A stretch of 64,000 nt of DNA, from contig NC_003284.9 of assembly GCF_000002985.6 (NCBI RefSeq), positions 11,656,001-11,720,000 on the forward strand. The letters run 5' to 3'. A model generated the notes under the pieces. That model did no database searches and was not told where the DNA came from. It worked only from the letters and a program-made list of their open reading frames with translations. The stretch is from Caenorhabditis elegans (lineage: Eukaryota; Nematoda; Chromadorea; Rhabditida; Rhabditidae). Made by a program: the position numbers and the translations under genes. This document shows positions 1-11,148 of this stretch, one piece after another (positions within the stretch are counted from its first letter, which is position 1; each line of letters opens with the position of its first letter).

Positions 1-557
1 CTTCTCCTTTGCATAAATGTCCATCCGGGCATGGAATCCATCGAAAGACGTCACTTGTTCCATTGGGATAACATCGTGGCTCGAATCCTTTTGTTGTTAA
101 GTTCTGTTAACATTTTTCTTTGCAATCCGCAGTGTTATTTCAAAAAAATAATACCCTTAGCATCGATCCACATGACATTCCATAATCAGCCGACGGTTTC
201 CTGAAGATGTTGATATTTTCCGACGAGACAATTGCAAAGAGGACGGGATCTGAAATACAATATTTTTACTATCTAATAAATGCAAAGTTCCTTACTGGAA
301 TAGTTATATGTTGCTTGCGGTAAAAAATTCCCGTACAGAAATCCACGGGAGTCCTTTTCGTTTTTCGCTTTTGTCTGCTGATACCCAAACTTGGTGACAA
401 CCACAACCTTCTGTTCTGATGGATTCCATGAACCTGAAGTATTGATTTTTAAGGAACTCATTTTGATAATTTTGATAATACCTTGTATATGAGCACAATG
501 GACTACAAGCCCGCCTAAATGGAAAAGCAGTAGAAAACGTATCCATATTCTCATCAT
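1..557 (-). CDS. Secreted/membrane protein N-terminus (partial), possibly GPR180/TMEM145-like
   Basis: This is the 5' end of a gene that leaves the window at the left edge. Exons on the minus strand are 482-557, 296-433, 155-249 and 1-103, separated by 46-51 nt introns with GT...AG ends, and the frame is continuous through all four. The start ATG is at 555-557. The protein opens with a hydrophobic signal-peptide stretch (IRFLLLFHLGGLVV), then reads HIQGSWNPSEQ and VVVVTKFGYQQ, followed by a Cys-bearing section (RCYPNG, PCPDGHLC). The intron at 434-481 is a multiple of three, so an unspliced form would also be open, but the spliced join reads more naturally. The arrangement of signal peptide, short beta-rich region and spaced cysteines resembles the luminal GOLD-like part of GPR180/TMEM145 proteins. 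That family call is an inference. The exons themselves are well supported. Confidence 0.6.
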
Positions 558-2642
558 AGCTATGACATTCTATAAATACCATTTGAAGTTCAAAAAATAA
601 TGCAATTTCTAAAGAGCTGAATTTAAAAGGTTGAAAGAATTTCAAAAATGGCTCAATAAATCTTTGTAAAACACAATGGCAAAGTGTTTTCAAAGGACAC
701 GTCGACGGAAATGATTGACACCAGGAGAACATGCATTTTTGGTTATTGAAATATCATAAGAGACGAATAAAAATAAGTAATAATGGGAGTCTCATTGAAT
801 ACATCTATGAAATAGTGAGTGTCTCGTAGAGAGGGAGACAGCGCACTACAATTAGCCACAGAGCGCGTTTGCACTTCTCGTGTGTCATCTCTTCCACTTT
901 TTTGGTGCGATTGGGTGTAATAGTAAAGTGTCGATATCGATTTTCTCACTTTCAAGACTATTTGCCAGAAAGTTTCAAGAAACACAAATTCTGATTGTTA
1001 TCTCTGAAACTGTAAGCCACGAAGCATAAACATTGAGAACATTTCATCTCGAATTTTGATAATTGTTAATGGAAGGTTCTTAAGAATCCTGGAAAAGGGT
1101 ATTAAATAGTGTTGAAAAAGTCGTTTTCAGTGAATTGAATACGTTTCGTGATGTTTTTCTCTTTTTTAAGGGGAAAAAACTCAATTACGAGTGTAGATGA
1201 GTTGTCTGCCCGAGGCTAATCTGGGGGTGTAACGATGTTCTCGAGGTGTTGGAATATGACGAGCAAAGACGAATAGTCAACTAGCATTGCAGTTTCTAAA
1301 TTGTTTTAAAACAATTTTCTAACAATGGAAATGTAAAATTAGCTTTATTAAATTAAAGAGAAAACGTTAATTTATAAACTTCAATCTAGATGCGGATTTG
1401 TGTTAATAAAAAAAAACTAAGTAAGAACATTGAAACGAGTAAGATTTTGATATTTAGATACTTTTCTATCAATGTTACGATATGCTTTGCTGATGTTTTT
1501 GAAAACAAAACGCGAGATCGCCAAATTGATTACACAATCTATCACGAAATGCCAATTTTTTATAGAATTCCAACACAAGATCTTCAATCGAAGATAAACA
1601 TAAGTTTTGTAAAACTTTTTGCAACCCTTAAAATTAGGGTAAAATTTGTGTTTTAATAAATAAGAATTATCAACAACTTTTTTCAGCAGTGAAGGAAAAC
1701 ATACCTACCCTGCAAAAAGATATTAACCACGAAATAACACAAGTATTAGTTTCTGGGTTTCGAAGATAATGTCTGAAAATTTAAAAAAAATCCACGACTC
1801 AATCAAAAAATGTATCAAAAACCTTTTTGGGGGAACGACATCAACAAGTACTTTTTACAAACATACAAATTTCAACCAAATTTCATAGGTAATTCAGAGT
1901 TGTGATGAACGTTTTTAAAGGAGAAAACAGTTTATGACATTGTGCATCTCAAATATTCTTTCATATCACTTTCTGACGTTTTCAAACCGAACAATTTTCA
2001 TGTCACACTGGATGCACAGCTTTTCTTCATTCATATTTCTATTTTAAGAGCCAGTTTGAAATCTAGGTAATAATAGGTTTTGTTTCCTTCTTGTCGTTTT
2101 CATTCGTTCCCAAAAACACACTTCTCTCACATTTCTCTCATTTTGTATTTTTTTTTTCTTGTTCAAAATTGGCTCTCTCTTTTCATGCTCCTTTTCTCCA
2201 TTCGGTTCACCACATTTTGTTGTCATAGTATAGACATAGAAAACAGAGTAGCCGACTGCGTTGTTCTTTATTGATTCTGTGCTCTTGTGGTGCCCTGGTC
2301 GTCACAGGCACTGGACGGCGCCCTGTTTCTTCTTCTGCACAAAAAAAGAACGACGTGTTCTAGAGCGCAGGCAGGCAATATCCGTCCATTTTTGCGCCCG
2401 GTAGTCCACCATTCATTACATTATGTTTCGAATGAAAAGATGACACACGCTATGGAACTCACCCGTCATGAGCAACGACGTCGACTGGTGCTTTGCATCA
2501 ATTTTCCATTTGAACTGCTCTGACCCTTAGCAGCTACAAAATTGTTCCAAAAATCTTTTGCTTCTGGCTATATACTACATAAATGCGTAGAATTTAACGC
2601 AAAATTATTCCATTTTCGCAATCCTGTATATTTCAGCTGAAA
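558..2642. other. Divergent intergenic region
   Basis: This 2.1-kb stretch separates two outward-facing genes. I see no convincing exon. Bases 795-965 are richer in GC and CT than their surroundings and lie about 240-400 bp upstream of the left gene's ATG, so they are the likeliest promoter. A TTTCAG acceptor at 2631-2636, seven bases before the ATG at 2643, looks like a trans-splice or 5'UTR acceptor for the right gene. Confidence 0.4.
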
Positions 2643-3349
2643 ATGCGAGTTCCCATTATCTACCGTAAGCCTGGGGCCTGCTTTCCAATTGTGAATAATA
2701 ACATCCGCGTCTATGCTTATGAAATTGACCATCTAGGGGTAAAACTATTTTTTAAACTATTCATTAAACTTATGAACTTTACAGAAAGTCATTCGTGCTT
2801 CAATCATGACAATCCATTACAAGGCGCCGCTCTGTGAACTTCGCGACAAGTACGCAGCCAAGTACAACATCTTTCCACATGAGATTGAGTAAGTTAAACA
2901 GGCTTTATAATTATTTAGGAATTTAAAATCTTACCAAAGAACCATGCTATTCATTTTGTAAAAGGAAACTTCAAATTTCAAATTTAATAATGCTCCCCTC
3001 TCGTTATAAAATGAATACAAAAAATCTGTCTAAAATAAACCTAATGCTCAAATACTATCTCATTCAATTTTGTTATCTAATCAAGTATTGAATAAAAAAA
3101 TCTAAATAGCCTGTATCTCATACACTTTAGCGTAACAATCTTCAAAATCCTTTCACTTTCAGTATGTTCTATGACGACAAAGAAGTATTTGATGACGACA
3201 CTTGCAGCGAGATTGGCATCGAACATGAACAAATTATTCGGGTTAGAAAATACAAATATGAGTCTGTGCTGGGTTCACAAATCGAATTTCAGATGCACGT
3301 TACCATCGACACGCTTTTCACAAAGAACCGAGATGGTGAATCTTTCTGA
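2643..3349 (+). CDS. Small ubiquitin/SUMO-like domain protein
   Basis: Three exons (2643-2738, 2785-2888, 3163-3349) join in frame to give 128 aa. The ATG follows a TTTCAG acceptor by six bases, typical of trans-spliced worm messages. From about residue 22 the protein looks like a beta-grasp fold of the SUMO/Rad60-SLD type: a beta hairpin, a helix with the pattern APLCELRDKYAAKY, then FYDDKEVFDDDT, which matches SUMO's 'F.fdG..i.d..T' segment, and a final strand QIIRVRK. There is no C-terminal Gly-Gly, and about 30 residues follow the fold, so it is unlikely to be conjugated like SUMO. A protein-interaction role is inferred from the family. I do not recognise the specific gene. Confidence 0.6.
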
Positions 3350-3729
3350 GCAGTTATTATGAAGTTGCGATTCATCAAAATTTGAGTAATTTATATGCAA
3401 TTATCTGTATTTCAATGAAAATTTTAAATTTTATTCTATTGAAACTCAATAACTTTTGGCAATTTGGAAATAATTGTCGCAGTCCTTAAGCATATCATAC
3501 TTGAAAATTAAAATTTACAACATATTTATTTCAGTAATGAAACTTCTTATCGACCCCTGCTCAATCTTAGAATACAATTTTTTTTTCTTACAATTTTCAT
3601 TTTTATCTTCATATTTTTATTCAAATTCATTCTTAAGAAAAACACACGTACGACATAGTTTGAGAAAACCGGATGACTCCAGGATGCGGTAATATATAAA
3701 ATTGGAAAACAATAGTAGTTGCTTAATAT
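3350..3729. other. Convergent intergenic spacer
   Basis: This is an AT-rich spacer between the 3' ends of the SUMO-like gene and the sideroflexin gene. Nothing codes here that I can support. It should contain both 3'UTRs. Confidence 0.4.
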
Positions 3730-5656
3730 TTACAATCCCTTGTTGCAGTATAGTTGTTTTGGCGGATTTGGCAAGTTCTTGATTTTCTGCGCAAGCTCCG
3801 GCTCAATTTGGTCAAACGAAACTGGGGTGAGTTGCGGGAACAAAGCACATCCGACCGGCGTCGACACAGAAAGAACAAGACCGCAAAGAATGGTTTGAAG
3901 AGGAAGGAACATCTTTGGGTTGGCCTTGAAGTATGGCCGCTTCTCGAGGGCATTCACAACGACTGGAATGAAAGCTGAAAGAAATAAGCAAGTTGTGATG
4001 ATGCCTTGTTAGGTTCAATGACTAACCAAATGAAGGGACTGCCATGAAAATTCTAGAAACTACGACCTGGCTAATTGCTGACTGAGCAACACCTGGGGAC
4101 TGGCCAATGACTTGTCCGTTCTCGTCAAGAATGTCGATTCCCTCAGTAAGCTCTCTGCAAAATAAAACTATATTTAATATTAAGAGAAATAGTTAATATG
4201 TAACTGCCAAGAATTGATCAACATTTGATAAAATTGTCAGATTCTCAATACTTCTTTTTCTCCGTGAAATTGGAAAAAACACTATGAAATATTTTAACAT
4301 GTACATCTGGCTTAAAATTTGTCTGTTAACTTCGCGTAAAAATATTTCATATTTGTTCAAAAAATCAAATCAATTATGAAACTGTTCTAATACGGTTAAA
4401 ATCAAACCATAAAAATTAATCTGATTTTTTTTTCAGTTCCCTTTTCTCTTGACTGGGATATTTTTATTGGGTTTTTTCAAAAGAAGGTTCTTCTGGTTTG
4501 AAAAAAAAAACAACCAGTTGTTTCATAATGTTTAATTAATTCAGCACTTACCCTCTTCTCATCATTGGAATGTTGATGGAATTGGCCACACAAACAGCCA
4601 CGAACGGCACAAGACGTCCTACAAGTGGTGGTGCTTTCTAAAAAATAAAATGATATCATTTCAATCTTTTGATCATTGCAATCTCTGGAAATTTTACAAC
4701 TGAACGGATATAATGCCCAGTGACAACCGGCTGATGCTAACTCACCTTGACAAGAGAGTTCAATCCAAGAGCAGCAGTGAGAGCACCTCCAGTGGCCGCG
4801 CAGTACGATACGAGAAGCTGACTGACGGATCCACCGTCACCAGACCGGTTTGTGTAGTTGACAACCGCGTTGAACGACTGATTCAACCATTGCCAGAAGA
4901 TGACAGCCATTGGTGACTTGTAGAAAGTGAGCATTCCTCCGGTGATTGCCATATTCATTGGAACCTGAGCCGACATTCTACCAACCATCATCATCTTCTC
5001 TCCAGTAGAAGGGTGGAATGCAGAATCAACGACGTGCTTTGCCTTCCATAGCTGATTGAGTGTGAGATCATTAGATACAGAGCCTTTTCTGGAAATAATT
5101 TTGATTAAACTTCACACTACCAATACTTACTTAAAGTAAAATTTCAGTTTGAATGCAAACTATCAAACTGATCTTTCGATTGTAATAAAAATTTTATTTT
5201 TTTTTCGAAAAATTCAAGCATACACCCTCATCTTATCATTCAATTGTTTAAAATGTTTCCTATTTTTGATTTTTGTTTTCAGATTACCTATAAAAACGGT
5301 AGGGATTGAACAAATGTTCTCAATATTTTGCTAATCCAACATGCCCAATCCATTTTTTATTTGTTTTTGTCAAAAATCAAAAGTCAATTCTGTTTGAATC
5401 CATTTATCCTCTGCAGTGCTGCGCTCTTTACCTGTAATCCTCCACAATCTTCTTGAATTCATCTAGTTGCTTCTCGCCGTGGAAAAGGTTGAGCGGGTTG
5501 GTGATGGCAAAGAAATGCTGCAAAGGATCACGTTTAACTACTCGAGGTCAAAAGTCCAATTCAATCTACCTTGGCTCTTCCTTCAAATGTTGACTGATCC
5601 CATTTTGGCTTGGAGATATCCGGACGAAGAACCAATGTCTTGACGAGTTCCGACAT
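3730..5656 (-). CDS. Sideroflexin (mitochondrial serine/amino-acid transporter)
   Basis: Six exons (5570-5656, 5432-5517, 4746-5088, 4552-4637, 4027-4154, 3730-3974) join cleanly to 324 aa, the usual length for the family. Diagnostic motifs are [13 protein letters not shown] near the start, ITNPLNLF, the HPSTGEKM motif (HPDTGE in most members), the long [17 protein letters not shown] stretch, and a hydrophobic C-terminal half with several membrane segments. Sideroflexins are inner-mitochondrial-membrane carriers. SFXN1-type members import serine for one-carbon metabolism. The ATG lies seven bases after a TTTCTTTCAG acceptor, so the 5' end is probably trans-spliced or follows a UTR intron. C. 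elegans has several sfxn-1-type paralogues, and I cannot say which one this is. Confidence 0.93.
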
Positions 5657-5876
5657 AGCACTGAAAGAAATTAATTGTGTTTCCAATTTCTCAGAAAATT
5701 ACATAACATGCAAGAGAGAAAACAAAGACCAAGTGATAAGGATAAAACTTAGTTGTCTAGTTGTTGATGGCGTGTTCACTAGGTTGTGTGAATGATGTAA
5801 TATGATAAGAGTGTTTCGTGCACTTGAAGAGGCAAGAAAAAGTAACAAAGAAGAAAAGATAGATAGCACGTGCGGG

Positions 5877-6327
5877 AGGAAACCATCGACTAACCGTATC
5901 TGCTCTGGCTCTTTTTCATTGTGCGAATTGATAATTTTATGTGAGAAACTTTGTCTATCTTTCCTTTTTTCTAACGTCTCTTTCGGAGGAAAAACTCAAA
6001 AATCAAACCGCATCACACTAGGAAACTGAACAAAAATGGGTAGAATTCAATTTAATGATTTTCGAGTAACTAAAAAAAGAAAGCCAATAGAAGAGAAAAG
6101 CAATTAAGAAAATGAAAATCTCGCGAAGTCAATGACGTCGTGCTTTTGTTCTGAGCCAGAATTTGAAAATTCAGCACAATTTCCCATTGCGAAGATCTGT
6201 CAGGAAGTGAAAATGAGTTGCACATGAGGTAAGAGGCCCACGTGCGATGATGACTGAAGATGATGGGCAGGAGGCAACAAAAAAAGTTTGTAGATGTTTT
6301 CTCCTCTCCCATCTTTCGCCACGTGCG
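5877..6327. promoter_or_regulatory. Three CACGTGCG E-box/G-box copies upstream of sideroflexin
   Basis: The octamer CACGTGCG occurs at 5877-5884, 6239-6246 and 6320-6327, about 220 to 670 bp upstream of the sideroflexin ATG. CACGTG is the core site of bHLH-Zip factors of the Max/Mad/TFEB group. The extended match in all three copies suggests more than chance, but binding is only inferred. Confidence 0.4.
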
Positions 6328-7696
6328 AGTATCGGTGATGAAAGCAACGCAAAGTGTATTTTTTGTGGTAAAGACCAACAAAAAAAGACGGGAGGGCAAA
6401 TCAGTTCAAAGCTTTATTTGCTATCGTTAGAAGAGTAGGCTTTTTGGAGCGAAAAAGCCGAGAGAAATCTGGAGAGATAGAGGCATAGAAAGACAAAAAA
6501 AAAACTAAAGTGGATTCTACATTTCTTTCATTTCTCCACGGACGACACTCAAAGAGAAATAAAACTGTATGTTATCATTTTGCAGCAGATAGCCTTACAA
6601 AAAGGAAAAATGATCAAAGAAAAAAGATAGAAACAGCTGAACGGAAAGGCAACGGTCCGTATCGATTTGCAGCCGGCAAAGAGGGCAGGTGTTTTCATTT
6701 CCTGTGTTCCTGTGTTCGTCCACTCCTTCTCATATTCGCGCGCATATCATAACTGCACAAAAAGTGCGCCAGTGTCCAATGCCTTGCGTATTAAATCTCT
6801 GCCGAGTTAGCGGAGCTATGCACTTTGAAGTATTCAAACAACGGAAGTAAATGATACTTTCGGGTAATTCCGGCAAAGGCAAATAGAAAAGTATCAGTGA
6901 AGAACCGGAATATCGGAAAACAAACTTTAAAGAAGTAAATATTCTCAACAAACACGAATTTGAAAATTGAAGAGCAATGATAATTTTGTTATTTCTTATA
7001 GAGCTAATGTTTGCTCGATTTTATATCAGTTGAATTATAAGACTAGATAATTAGTCAAACAAACTTTTGACTTTTTGAAGACTGTTTATGAAGCTTTTTC
7101 ATTTGAAAACTATAATATAGTTGTGATATGATTAATTTTCTTTTTTGTAGACAACGTTAGGATTTGAAACAAATTATCATGTTATATATTTTAAAATTCA
7201 TAAGATTGACGTTTGTCTAGATTTAACTTTTTCGAAATCTCATCAAGTATTATAAATTCCCTTATATATTTGTTCAGCGTGTTCAAGAAACCATCTTGGT
7301 GAAATCTGAAATTGCGCCAACAACAAAGACCATCCATTATTCTTATTGGTAACTAACAAAACAAATAATGTAACTTTGATGTTTTCCTTCTCTTCATAAT
7401 ACCATTTCAATCACTGGCCCGTGTGTTTCGATGAGTGTGTCATACGCCCTTCACTAATTCGTATTCATATTCGCAAAGTTCTAACCTCATTCGTCGACCT
7501 CTTCCATGCATTGAGAAGTGACAAAACATTTTGCGTCTTTTTCGTTCTGGTGGTCTCCCAATCAGAATCGGTTTCTTTAGAAAAAAAAGCAACGCGGATT
7601 TATTTTGTTCAGTTTTTAATTTTCTAGTTGCGATGCATATGCAACTCTTTGATATGTGACCTTCAGAAATATCGCAGAATTTATTTATATTAGAAA

Positions 7697-7712
7697 TATG
7701 TGACGTCACATA
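7697..7712. promoter_or_regulatory. Perfect 16-bp palindrome with CRE core
   Basis: The sequence TATGTGACGTCACATA is its own reverse complement and centres on TGACGTCA, the consensus site for CREB/ATF bZIP dimers. A second near-palindrome (CTCTGAATTTCAGAG) begins one base later. It lies about 2 kb from the sideroflexin start and 3.4 kb from the ninein-like start, so its target is unknown. Confidence 0.4.
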
Positions 7713-10700
7713 CTCTGAATTTCAGAGTCTGAAATATGTTTTCCTCAAATTTTTGAGATCGAACAACGTGCTCTCCAATTACACGTAGCATACTTGTGTA
7801 ATACTCGGAGATTTTATCAAATATAAGTAGTCTACAAACATTCATATTAAATACTGGAAACATTCATTATTTTTTATGTGTAGATGACCGGAATAATTTA
7901 GGTTCTTTAATAATTTTTTTCATGTATATTTTCATAATCCCAAGTTTTCCGAGAGATTGTTCAACTTCATTCAATTTTAGGCTGCATGTTTCGTATATGA
8001 TTTATTCGTTTTAAATTAATCTTTTCCATTAACTTTTTTCCCTGCAGCTTCATAATTCACTATGCGGAAATTAGATTGATATATGTATGCTTGATAAAAA
8101 GTCCAAACGTTGGCATAATAATCCATTGCTTTTATATCTAACTTTCGCTTCTCGTATTTTATTTTAAGCTCTTCTTACGTTTACTCATCCTTTTTATCTT
8201 CACCTTCTTCTACTTCTTCTTTTCTTCACTTTTCTTTTAGTTTCTCCGTGTTCCTTCACCTTTTACATCAATACAATGAAATGTTTGCCCGTAGTGATTA
8301 AAGTGGGTAGTCATTCGTTGTGATGGTCACCTCCCTTCCGTGTATGTTTACATGAGAATAAGTGCAAGCAAAATGGCTCACATTGTGCCGCCGACACAGT
8401 CGGGAAAGATCTTTTGTACCGAATCAAACAAACGTTCAGTTTCTCCTCTGTCCATTGAAGAATACTCCGGTTACTCTCTATTTTTTTCATATGTTTTCTC
8501 TTTTCCATCTTCTGTTTTCAATGAATGAACACTGATGTGTGCTCCTTTTCCGTTCGTTTTTTTTTTAATTTTTGTTGTATTCTATTTCATACTTTCCGAT
8601 TTCCCGTGTTTCAGCTTGCTTCTATGAATTTGAATTTATATTTAAAAAAACATTCGTACTACATTTGACAATTTTTCTCTAGATGTTATCTTAAACGATT
8701 GCTACATACTACAGTCAGTGACTAACCACTCTATATATGGCTTAGTTTTTATATTTTCTTTAAAAAAAAGCTTAAATATTTAAAGACAACACAAAAGTTG
8801 ATTCTGAAATGCGTAACACAAGTTCGTAATCGATGTTTTTACTTGGTATTCGGAATTAAAAATTGGGTACGTGTGAGATACATCTTACTTTTTAATTTTT
8901 TTTTACTTTTTAAACTCAATTACTCTTTAAATTCAAGGGTAAAATTCACAAGTACCGAAAATAGTTTTTTTTAAATCTGGCTTTTGTTTTTGAGACAATG
9001 TGGTTAAAAATAAGAAATGTTTTGGTAACAGGTGGAAAAAATGTAAAAATAAATTTTGTTCCTAAAAATAACTTCTCAGAATATTATTTTTAGGCTAGAT
9101 TTATAATTTTGAAAATAATTCTGAATATTTACGAGAACCTTTCGATTGCATTTTTTGTTGGAAAATTTTCACACACTGTTCCTTTGCTTTTTAATTTTTC
9201 TCAATAGATTTTTCTCAAGAATTCAATCTTTTGTGTTTTATTGATAAACCACAGTTTTCCTTTTCTCTAAAAATATCCAACTGAGTCATCTCATTTTTCT
9301 GCTTCAATCGGTTAGTTTTACAGCCGCCAGTTGTAACTAATCGCATGGCCACGACGCGTCCAGCTGGCTGGTCAGTGCCCACGAGAGCGTGTGGTGAAAC
9401 ATGAGCATCAAAATTTTTATTTCAACTTGATACAAATCGCTCTGAACGGCCAATCGCTCAAATACACACACACATACACTCTAGCGCGCAATCGATGTGT
9501 AAAGAATGATGATGCTCGTGGAATGTCCACTAGATTTTATGTATTACACAAATCCAACCTAACTATTCGCCATGCCGATCATTTCACTTCAAACCGTTCG
9601 TTTTGTCGTTCTGTGTTTTGTCCTCACTTGTCCCAATGTCGAGCAAATTTGTCAGTCATCGACCGCGCAGAAAACTAGTTCTCACTTTTTTCCAACGTTT
9701 CGGCAGGTTCAAAATAGCACTTCTCCCTCTTCTTCTTCCCATCGCCTCCTCGCATTTGCTTGATAGACATCGCTAGTGATTTTTCACTGGCAGATGACAA
9801 TAAAAAACTTGTCCACCTTTTACTTTTTTCGGAAATCTTCCACTTTCGTTTACGTCATCATTTTCACTAGTTCTTCGAAAATCTTAAATGTTTAATAGTG
9901 ATAGTATTTAGGTGTTCTAACAGTAAAACAATACAAGAAAAAAACCAAAAATTTGGTACTTTTCGTTTGTTTTCAACATTCTTTTTGATATAAGATCACC
10001 TTCACAGACTGCTTTTCATCCATTTTTTAAAGTTTAAATATTGAAAAAAATCAACCAAGATGGGTATATTGCTAATACAGTTCGTACAATTTCTATACGC
10101 AACCCCTAAATTTATGCCAGTGGCCACGCCTGTACTTTTTAGAAAAACAAAAATATATACATATATATCCATAAAACGGTATGTTTTAAAAGGTATGTTT
10201 TGAAACAACATATTGAAAAATACTACAACCAAATGTTATTTCAAGTTCACCACAGCACTGGATATATAAATCAATCAATTGAATTTGGTTTGGAAGCTCT
10301 TAAATTTGAGGTTTGGTTTTCTCATACTCAAGAGAAACAAGTAGCAAGACATCCAGTGACCTCGAACTAAATAATTCAAAAGCGTAGTCCAACTGAGTCG
10401 TTGTGGAAGGGACTGGTAGTAATTACACATGGGGTACCCGCTCTCCAAGCTGTCATTTTGACTCGGGCCCACCTCTTATAAACACACACACCGAAACATA
10501 GTATTTTCCACACAATCCTCCCGCTTGTTTCGTTTTATTGTCGTACAAAATCCAATCCGAGGATCTTAACTAGTATCACCAATTGCTAAAAGCCAAACCT
10601 ACTTTTTGTTTGATGTCGCCATAAAAAAAGAAGCAAATCCGATCGGTGATACTTTTACAGCTCATTGCGGCCTTTCCGTTTTGACTACTTGCGGCCCGTC

Positions 10701-11148
10701 GGGCCGCTCACAAAAAGCGCACGGCCAACACACAAGCGCTTGTCTAGTGGTGTACGGGAAGACTGCTTTTTGTGTCTAAACTCTCTATACTACTATACAC
10801 TATCCTTGCTCTCTTTTTTATGCATCTTTCTCTGCGCGTCGTACGTTCATCAAATTCCGACTTAATCTCTGGGGACCTTATATTCTGATTCGCTATTTTC
10901 CATAACTTGGTGCTTTTCGTTTGGCTTTTCTCTGTCATTTTTTTTTATTGCTCGCCCCCTCGTTTTCCTTTTTTCTCTCACCATTTATTTTTCTTCCCAA
11001 CAGTTATTTCAAAATTAGCTCTTTTTTCGTGTTGAGATTCATATGCAAATTCATATGCAGCTCTAAAGCACGTGTCGTTTTTTTCATCGATTTCTGGTTA
11101 TATAATTGATTCTGTTTAACTTTCAGGATTTAAATCGAAATGATTTGA

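Larger units (their letters stand above)
5657..11148. other. Large divergent intergenic region
   Basis: This is 5.5 kb of non-coding DNA between the sideroflexin gene and the ninein-like gene. No exon chain holds up. Less AT-rich patches lie at about 6,580-6,800, 8,280-8,470, 9,300-9,760 and 10,480-10,870 and may be regulatory. The last holds a short hairpin of the form GCCCGTCGGGC. Two directly repeated copies of ATTCATATGCA lie near 11,040-11,060, about 100 bp before the ninein-like ATG. Confidence 0.4.
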
